Below, piece after piece: positions 13,118 to 18,170 of a stretch of DNA of 18,170 nucleotides (positions within the stretch are counted from its first letter, which is position 1; each line of letters opens with the position of its first letter). The notes below the pieces were generated by a model that was given only the letters and a program-made list of their open reading frames with translations, had not been told where the DNA came from and searched no databases. Source of the DNA: 2-01-FULL-49-17 sp964553025 (GTDB lineage: Bacteria; Patescibacteriota; Minisyncoccia; 2-02-FULL-40-12; GWA2-44-9); contig CAZKJF010000014.1 of NCBI GenBank assembly GCA_964553025.1, positions 1 through 18,170 on the forward strand, given 5' to 3'. Both the position numbers and the translations under genes were made by a program.

Positions 13118-13429
13118 ATGACATTTGCCGTTATCAAAACCGGAGGGAAGCAGTATAAGGTCGCCGAAGGCGACGTTTTGAGCGTTGAAAAGCTTGAAAC
13201 AGCCGGCGATTCGTTCACGTTTTCTGAAGTATTGCTGATCGCCAAGGGCGATGATGTAACCGTCGGTACGCCGACTGTCAAAGGCGCCGCGGTGGAAGCT
13301 AAAGTTCTCGAAACCGCCAAGGGCGGCAAAAAAATGGTTTTCCGATACAAATCTAAGACACGCCAGCGCAAGAAAAAGGGCCATCGCCAGCCCTACACGA
13401 AAGTACAAATAACTAAAATCACCGCCTAG
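13118..13429 (+). CDS. rplU: Large ribosomal subunit protein L21
   Basis: Protein of 103 aa, typical for L21. It starts MTFAVIKTGGKQYKVAEGD and has VGTPTVKGAAVEAKVLETAKGGK and the signature KSKTRQRKKKGHRQPYTKVQI. L21 binds 23S rRNA with L20 in the 50S subunit. In most bacteria rpmA (L27) follows rplU; here it does not, and recR lies convergent 13 bp away. Own promoter upstream. The last seven codons (QITKITA) and the stop are inside the left arm of a 44-bp palindrome that acts as terminator. Confidence 0.97.
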   Translation: MTFAVIKTGGKQYKVAEGDVLSVEKLETAGDSFTFSEVLLIAKGDDVTVGTPTVKGAAVEAKVLETAKGGKKMVFRYKSKTRQRKKKGHRQPYTKVQITKITA

Positions 13430-13449
13430 GCGGTGATTTTAGTTATTTG
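13406..13449. terminator. Perfect 44-bp palindrome: bidirectional terminator of rplU and recR
   Basis: Arms 13406-13427 and 13428-13449 are exact reverse complements with no spacer (centre CCTAGG). Each arm has a GC core (ACCGCC) flanked by A/T tracts, giving ATTTTAGTTATTTG on either strand. The left arm holds the last rplU codons and stop. The right arm holds the recR stop (13443-13445) and two bases of its neighbourhood. Confidence 0.9.
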
Positions 13450-14030
13450 CGGTACTCCAGGGCATTCCGAAGCGTGGCTTCGTCGGCATATTCCAGATGC
13501 GAGCCGGAGGCCAAACCTCGGCCGAGCCGAGTGATTGTAACGCCCGCCCGCCCGCTGAATTGATCTTTCAGATAGAGGGCGGTAGTCTCTCCGGCGGCAT
13601 TGGGATTGGTCGCCAAGATCAGTTCCAGGGCGCCTCGATCGGCTATGCGCTGTTCCAGTTCTCTGATTCGAAGATTCTGCGGCAGAATATTGTCCAAGGG
13701 ATTAATCGCGCCGCCGAGAACGTGATACAGTCCTTTGTACATGCCGGTTTTTTCGATTGAATCGAGATCGGTTACTTTTTCGACGACCAGCAATTTGGTC
13801 TGGTCGCGGCCGGGGTCGCGGCACACGGCGCAGAGGCCGTTGTCGCTGATATTGAAGCATTGGGAGCAGAAGCGAATTTCCTGCTTGAGATTGGCGATGG
13901 CTTGGCCGAGTTCCTGAAGCTCCGAATCGGGCTTATTGAGGAGAGCCAAGACAAACCGGGCCGCTTGCCGCGGCCCGACGCCGGGAAATTTTTGGATCAA
14001 TTTGGTGATTTCCTTGAATCGAGGATTCAT
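13443..14030 (-). CDS. recR: Recombination mediator RecR
   Basis: Protein of 195 aa, normal size. The helix-hairpin-helix FPGVGPRQAARF (15-26) is followed by a C4 zinc finger with Cys55, Cys58, Cys67 and Cys70. The TOPRIM region starts at LLVVEKVTDLDSIEKTG (80-96), and TNPNAAGETTALYLKD and TRLGRGLASGSHLEYADEATL follow. RecR works with RecO/RecF to load RecA on SSB-coated gaps. It starts 1 nt after the dnaB stop, so it is the last gene of the Nramp-cysS-dnaB-recR operon. Its stop lies in the palindromic terminator shared with rplU. Confidence 0.96.
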   Translation of the reverse strand: MNPRFKEITKLIQKFPGVGPRQAARFVLALLNKPDSELQELGQAIANLKQEIRFCSQCFNISDNGLCAVCRDPGRDQTKLLVVEKVTDLDSIEKTGMYKGLYHVLGGAINPLDNILPQNLRIRELEQRIADRGALELILATNPNAAGETTALYLKDQFSGRAGVTITRLGRGLASGSHLEYADEATLRNALEYRK

Positions 14031-14031
14031 A

Positions 14032-15429
14032 TTACGGAGTGAATTCTATCTCATGGCTATGCTGGCCGCCGCTTAGATATTCATCAGTATACCCGTCTCC
14101 GGTGTCGACGTGAAATCGCAAGCTCGTCGGATCGATGCGGAATTTAATTTCGCCGGTCGGCCCGTTGCGGTGCTTGGCGATGATGAGTTCGGCTTTGTTT
14201 TCCTTATCCGGATCGAGCTGGTCGCGGCTTTTCATCTTGTCCTCGCGGTGGATGAACATGACCAAGTCGGCGTCTTGTTCGATAGAGCCGGAATCGCGGA
14301 GGTCGGAGAGTTTGGGCTTGCCGCCGCGCTCCTCAATGGCGCGAGAGAGCTGGGATAGGGCGATGATCGGGATGTTCAATTCTTTGGCCAGGCCTTTAAG
14401 GCCGCGGGAAATTTCGGTTACTTGATTGACCATGCTGTCATAATTTTTGCGGGCGCTCATAAGCTGGAGATAGTCCACAACGAGGAGTCCTAGGCCGTGT
14501 TCGGCTTGGAGGCGGCGGGCCATCGCTCGCATCTGGAGAATATTGGGCGCGGGAGAGTCGTCAATGTATAAAGGCAGTTGTTTCAGCTCGTCGCAGGCCA
14601 TCGTAACGCGCAGGAGATCATCGCCGTCATGGGACAGCCGGCCGGTGCGGAGATCCCAGAGCGAAACGCCCGAGGCCAGGGCGATGAAGCGGTCAGCGAC
14701 CTGGTCGATCGACATTTCCATGCTGAAGATGCCGACGGGGACGCCGAGCTTGGCGACATTGTAGGCGAGGTTGACGGCAAACGCCGTTTTGCCGACCGAT
14801 GGGCGGGCGGCGAGAATGATCAGGTCAGAGCGCTGGAGGCCGCCGAGCGTGTTGTCCAGGTCCAAATAGCCGGTTTTGTGGCCGCGAAGCGAGCCGTCCT
14901 GCTGGCTGGTGATGCGGACGATGGCTTCGTCGAGCGTACTGCCGACGTCTAGAAAGTTCTTGGTCAGGGATTTTTGGGAAACAGCGAATAATTTCTTTTC
15001 GGCTTCATCCAGAAGGTTCTCAACATCGTCTTCTTCGCGGTAGCCGAGGCCGATGATATGGTGGGCGGCATCGATGAGGTCGCGGAGCATTTTTTTGCGC
15101 TGGACGATCTTGGCGTATGAAGCGATATGGGCCGAGGTCGGCACGCCGGCAGCCAAGGAGGTCAGATAAGCCATGCCGCCGATTTGCTCCAGGACGCCCA
15201 TTTCCGAGAGCTTGTTGGACAAGCTCAAGAGGTCGATGGGTTCGCGCTTGTCGAACAGGCCGCTGACGGCTTTGTAGATAAGCTGGTGGTTGTACTGGTA
15301 GAAATCTTCCGGCCGCGTAATATCGGCGATCTTATTGACCGCTTCCTTGTCGATGAGGAGCGCGCCCAAGAGGGATTTTTCAGCATCGAGGTTCTGGGGC
15401 GGAAGTTTATCGGGGGCAACTTGGTTCAT
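14032..15429 (-). CDS. dnaB: Replicative DNA helicase DnaB
   Basis: Protein of 465 aa. N-terminal primase-interacting domain (PPQNLDAEKSLLGALLID, 10-27), a linker helix, then the RecA-like motor. Walker A is ARPSVGKT (208-215). Further blocks are FSMEMSIDQVADRFIA, the Walker B stretch LLVVDYLQLM, and LSQLSRAIEERGGKPKLSDLRDSGSIEQDADLV. No intein is present. DnaB is the hexameric helicase at the replication fork. The start at 15429 gives the expected N-terminus, with GGGG a few nt upstream. It follows cysS after a 68-nt gap containing a hairpin and directly precedes recR. Confidence 0.97.
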   Translation of the reverse strand: MNQVAPDKLPPQNLDAEKSLLGALLIDKEAVNKIADITRPEDFYQYNHQLIYKAVSGLFDKREPIDLLSLSNKLSEMGVLEQIGGMAYLTSLAAGVPTSAHIASYAKIVQRKKMLRDLIDAAHHIIGLGYREEDDVENLLDEAEKKLFAVSQKSLTKNFLDVGSTLDEAIVRITSQQDGSLRGHKTGYLDLDNTLGGLQRSDLIILAARPSVGKTAFAVNLAYNVAKLGVPVGIFSMEMSIDQVADRFIALASGVSLWDLRTGRLSHDGDDLLRVTMACDELKQLPLYIDDSPAPNILQMRAMARRLQAEHGLGLLVVDYLQLMSARKNYDSMVNQVTEISRGLKGLAKELNIPIIALSQLSRAIEERGGKPKLSDLRDSGSIEQDADLVMFIHREDKMKSRDQLDPDKENKAELIIAKHRNGPTGEIKFRIDPTSLRFHVDTGDGYTDEYLSGGQHSHEIEFTP

Positions 15430-15454
15430 GTCCCCGAATTATCGGAAATTACAA

Positions 15455-15474
15455 CGCCGCGCGCAAGCGCGGCG
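15455..15474 (-). terminator. GC hairpin between cysS and dnaB
   Basis: CGCCGCGC (15455-15462), loop GCAA, GCGCGGCG (15467-15474). On the minus strand it lies between the cysS stop and the dnaB start, followed only by TTGTAATTT, so termination would be weak. It may instead trim or stabilise the operon transcript. Confidence 0.4.
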
Positions 15475-15497
15475 GGGGACAAGGTGTGGATGGACGA

Positions 15498-16889
15498 TCA
15501 GCGCGCTGCGAATTTCAACACGAGGGTGCCGTGCTTGGTATTTTCGACCGTCAGACCTGCCGCCTGGTATTCTTTCCGGAGTGCGTCAGATTCGGCATAG
15601 CGTTCAGCTTGGCGCAATTCGTCGATTTTCTGGCCGGCAGGAAGATCGAGGGACACCGCAGGAATAATGCCGAGCACGGTATCAAAGAATGAGATTATTT
15701 TTTGAAATTCAGCGTAGTCGGCCTCCGTGAATGAACCGGCTTCCATGAGCTCAACGGCTTGGGAGACAAACCCGCTTAATGTTCCTGCCGCCATCGGAAC
15801 GTTAAAATCAGCATCAAGATTAGCTTGGATTTTTTCCAGGCAGGCAGCCGCGGCCAGGGTGGGAGCGCCGCTGGCCAGCGCGTCTTTGGCAGCCAGAAAT
15901 AATGCCTTGCCGATTGCGCCGGCCAGACTCCGCTGGCCGGCAACGATGCTTTCCAGAATCGCGTCGCTGAACTCAAGAGGAGTTTTATAATGGGCGGCAG
16001 CCAAAAGATACTGTCGGACAGTAGGAGCGGAATATCGTCCAAGAACATCGCGGAGCGTTGAAAAATTACCCAACGATTTGGACATTTTCGCGTCCTTGCT
16101 GATGAGAAACGCAACGTGCAACCAGTATTTGACGAACGGTTCTTTGCCCGATGCCGATTCTTGCTGGGCGATTTCGGCTTCATGATGGGGGAAAATTAAA
16201 TCTTGGCCGCCGCCATGGAGGTCGTATTGCGGCCCGAAGTAGTGCTCGGTAATCGCGGTGTCTTCAATGTGCCAACCAGGCCGGCCATCGCCCAGTTCGG
16301 CATCGGGCCAAGAAGGTTCTTTAGGTTTGGAGAATTTCCAGACGCAAAAATCACCGCGGTTGCGTTTTTTATCGCTTTCATCGATGCGGCTGATCGCGTC
16401 ATCAGCCATGCCGGCTGTGCGGCCGGAAAGTTTGCCGTAGCCGGGAAAGGTCGTCAGATCGAAATACCAGCCGTCGCCGTCGATCCGATAGGCATGGCCA
16501 GTCTCAATGAGGCGTTTGACCTGGGCGATGACTTGGGGAATATGCTCGGTCGCCGGTACCAGGCGCGGCGCGGTAACGCCCAGCCCGGCCATGTCTTTCT
16601 TAAATTCATGAGTGAAGCGAGCCGCATATTCCAAGGGGGAAACGCCGTTCTCGGCGGCGCGCTTGATGATCTTGTCGTCAATGTCGGTAATATTCTGAAT
16701 ATAATCAACTTCAAAGCCGCGATGGCGCAGATATTTGGCAAAGGCGTCGAAAACGGTGAACGTCCGGGCATTGCCGATATGGATGAGATCGTAGACAGTC
16801 GGGCCGCAGACGAACATCCGGACTTTCTTGTCCGTTATAGGCTCGAATGTTTCGTTTTTTTTGGTCAGCGTATTGTATAACTCGATCAT
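15498..16889 (-). CDS. cysS: Cysteinyl-tRNA synthetase
   Basis: I use the ATG at 16889 (463 aa, MIELYNTLTKKNETFEP); the longer frame to 16958 adds 23 residues that do not look like CysRS and lie in the upstream gene. Class I motifs: HIGN at 37-40 and KMSKS at 268-272. Cysteine-site zinc ligands by comparison with E. coli (Cys28, Cys209, His234, Glu238) are Cys28, Asp210 (in GWHIEDTAIT), His235 and Glu239, so one Cys is replaced by Asp. The C-terminal helical and anticodon-binding parts are present. The start overlaps the Nramp stop by ATGA (16886-16889), so translation is coupled. It charges tRNA-Cys. Confidence 0.95.
   Translation of the reverse strand: MIELYNTLTKKNETFEPITDKKVRMFVCGPTVYDLIHIGNARTFTVFDAFAKYLRHRGFEVDYIQNITDIDDKIIKRAAENGVSPLEYAARFTHEFKKDMAGLGVTAPRLVPATEHIPQVIAQVKRLIETGHAYRIDGDGWYFDLTTFPGYGKLSGRTAGMADDAISRIDESDKKRNRGDFCVWKFSKPKEPSWPDAELGDGRPGWHIEDTAITEHYFGPQYDLHGGGQDLIFPHHEAEIAQQESASGKEPFVKYWLHVAFLISKDAKMSKSLGNFSTLRDVLGRYSAPTVRQYLLAAAHYKTPLEFSDAILESIVAGQRSLAGAIGKALFLAAKDALASGAPTLAAAACLEKIQANLDADFNVPMAAGTLSGFVSQAVELMEAGSFTEADYAEFQKIISFFDTVLGIIPAVSLDLPAGQKIDELRQAERYAESDALRKEYQAAGLTVENTKHGTLVLKFAAR
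15918..15941. repeat. Perfect 9-bp inverted repeat in cysS
   Basis: GCCGGCCAG (15918-15926), loop ACTCCG, CTGGCCGGC (15933-15941). It encodes AGQRSLAG near the start of the C-terminal helical region. No T run is adjacent. Confidence 0.6.
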
Positions 16890-18088
16890 TGGAACAAGAG
16901 GATGATAACACTGGCTGACATAATGATAAAGAGGCCGTAGGCGATAGCATTGGACCACCAGCGGCTCGTGTAATTGCCCATGATTTTGGGGTTATTAGCC
17001 ATATGAATGACCAGCAAGATGGCTAGAGGCGAGACGAAGCCGAAGATGATGCCCGTATAGTAGAGAATATTGACCGGTTGCAAGCCGAGCGCCGGAATCG
17101 CGATACCCAAGATCGTGGCAAGCAGGATAACCGTGTAAAACTGGCGGGCTTTGTGGAATTTGTGGTCAAGACCAACTTTCCAACCGATCGTTTCGCCGAT
17201 GGCATATGCCGCGGATCCTGCCAAGATCGGGATTCCCAGGATGCCCGACGCAATAATGCCAATCAGAAAGAGAATGTGAGCATAGGGTCCGGCCAACGGT
17301 TCTAGGATCGAAGCCATATCAGCAATTGAACTGACTTCGCTGAAACCATGGGTAAAAAGCGTCGAAGAAGCCAGAATCATGATGAAGAAGGTGATTAAAT
17401 TTGAAAAGATCATGCCCATGCGAACGTCGGCATACATAGTTGAGATTTCATTCTTGATGTGGGCCTTGATAACGCGCGGCCGCGGTTAGGCGGCCGGAAT
17501 CATGGCTTCTTTGTGCATTTTTTCTTCTTCGACGGCTTCCGAAGCCTGCCAGAAAAAGAGATAAGGAGAAATCGTTGTGCCGAAAATGGCGATAATCATG
17601 GCAAGATATTCTTTGTTCATCGAGAGATGGGGGACAAGCGTGTGGAAGAGTACTTCCCGCCAATCGGGAGAAATGATAAAGACTGCCAGAACGTAAGAGA
17701 ACATAACGATAGCGATCCATTTTAGATAGCGCGCAATTTCCCGGTAGGGGAGAAAAATAATCATGGCAACGACGATCAGAGAAAAGCCGATTGCCAAAGG
17801 AATCGAAGGAATGGGAACCAGCAAATTTAACGCTGCGGCCATGGCCGAGATATCGGCGCCGATATTGATGATGCTGGCAATGGAGATGAGGATGGTGATT
17901 ACAAGCAATATCCAGCCCGGATAATGCTTGCGCATATTTCCGGCAAGCCCTTTGCCGGAAATAAGGCCGATCCGGCCGCACATCCGCTGGATGATGACCA
18001 TGAAGGGCAGGGTCGCCAGGACTGTCCAGAGAACTGAAAAGCCAAACTTGGCGCCGGCCAGCGCGTAGATGGCGATCCCGGCCGGATC
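16886..18088 (-). pseudogene. Nramp-family divalent metal transporter, interrupted by an in-frame TAA and 5' truncated
   Basis: One reading frame on the minus strand carries the whole family pattern: DPAGIAIYALAGAKFGF (TM1 region, from 18088), MVIIQRMCGRIG, GTTISPYLFFWQASEAVEEE (TM6 region), then after a stop NEISTMYADVRMGMIFSNL and further membrane helices to 16886. The TAA at 17488-17486 splits it into about 201 aa upstream and a 183-aa part starting at ATG 17437. Both parts are in the same frame, so a single base change (for example CAA to TAA) would explain it. The TM6 MPH motif of classical Nramp is replaced by ISPY, so manganese/iron specificity is uncertain. The start is lost in a low-complexity edge. 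The stop overlaps the cysS start. Confidence 0.75.
17935..17963. repeat. Perfect 12-bp inverted repeat in the Nramp-like gene
   Basis: TATTTCCGGCAA (17935-17946), loop GCCCT, TTGCCGGAAATA (17952-17963). It encodes LISGKGLAGNM on the minus strand. The A/T ends make it mildly terminator-like in both directions. Confidence 0.7.
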
Positions 18089-18170
18089 GTGGGGGGGGGG
18101 GGCGCCGCCCCCGGCCCGCCCCCCCCCACGGGACCAAATTTTTTGTTTTTTCCGACAAGTTTTAAAAAAT
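18089..18170. other. Low-complexity sequence edge, probable assembly or sequencing artefact
   Basis: After the conserved Nramp DPAG codons the sequence becomes a G12 run (18091-18102), a GC-only stretch, a C9 run (18119-18127) and then A/T homopolymers. CGT plus nine G's and nine C's plus ACG form inverted arms (18088-18099, 18119-18130). The Nramp N-terminus expected here (GPG...DDDP) cannot be read in any frame, though KKFGP can be read in another frame at about 18131-18145. Confidence 0.7.

Noticed and set aside
16890..16958. Longer cysS start at 16958
   Set aside because: The 23 extra residues lie inside the upstream gene and lack CysRS character; ATG 16889 forms a standard ATGA coupling.
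17448..18158. Overlapping 236-aa minus-strand ORF in another frame
   Set aside because: The Nramp membrane helices and motifs are in the frame ending at 17486; this frame is Arg/Pro/His-rich and shows no family pattern, so it is a shadow reading.
1..18170. CRISPR arrays, IS elements, att sites, replication origin (DnaA box clusters)
   Set aside because: Scanned by eye on both strands; no regularly spaced repeats, transposase, integrase or DnaA box cluster seen, despite the presence of dnaB.

Overview
The window looks like a piece of a Patescibacteria (Candidate Phyla Radiation) genome, most likely a Parcubacteria-type lineage. This is inferred from the gene families (an O-antigen-ligase/TPR fusion, a degenerate PP2C-like domain joined to a beta-propeller, a small winged-helix regulator family), from tight packing with 1-17 nt gaps or overlaps, and from the scarcity of strong Shine-Dalgarno sites. 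UGA is used as a normal stop (mltG, mraZ, the NUDIX gene), which argues against the UGA-glycine code of Absconditabacteria/Gracilibacteria. No CRISPR array, IS element, integrase or phage gene is visible. No stretch above 300 bp lacks a gene.

Left third, mostly + strand: the 3' part of an O-antigen-ligase-like membrane protein with C-terminal TPRs overlaps mltG. An L10-leader-type RNA element with its own promoter and attenuator-like hairpin precedes rplJ-rplL. A 91-codon orphan gene of unknown function follows, with its own promoter and very strong terminator. A large convergent gene encodes a PP2C-like domain, one membrane helix and a beta-propeller. Two adjacent ORFs then look like a split winged-helix regulator, followed by tRNA-Val(CAC).

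Middle: a compact dcw cluster (mraZ, rsmH, ftsL-like, ftsI-like PBP, murF) starts at a promoter overlapped by an array of AGTGK boxes spaced exactly 10 bp apart, as expected for autoregulation by MraZ. It makes late peptidoglycan precursor (MurF) and septal peptidoglycan (PBP/FtsL), while MltG upstream cuts nascent glycan.

Right third: tRNA-Glu(CTC) on the minus strand, a MutT/MTH1-like NUDIX hydrolase, and rplU. Facing them is a minus-strand operon in the order Nramp-like transporter, cysS, dnaB, recR. rplU and recR meet in a perfect 44-bp palindrome that carries the end of rplU and the recR stop codon. The Nramp gene has an in-frame TAA and runs into a low-complexity, probably mis-assembled, sequence edge.

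The most unexpected signal is a set of perfect inverted repeats inside coding sequences (mltG, ftsI twice, the split regulator, the PP2C gene, cysS, Nramp). Several have the form of intrinsic terminators, and three lie 30-56 nt after a start codon.
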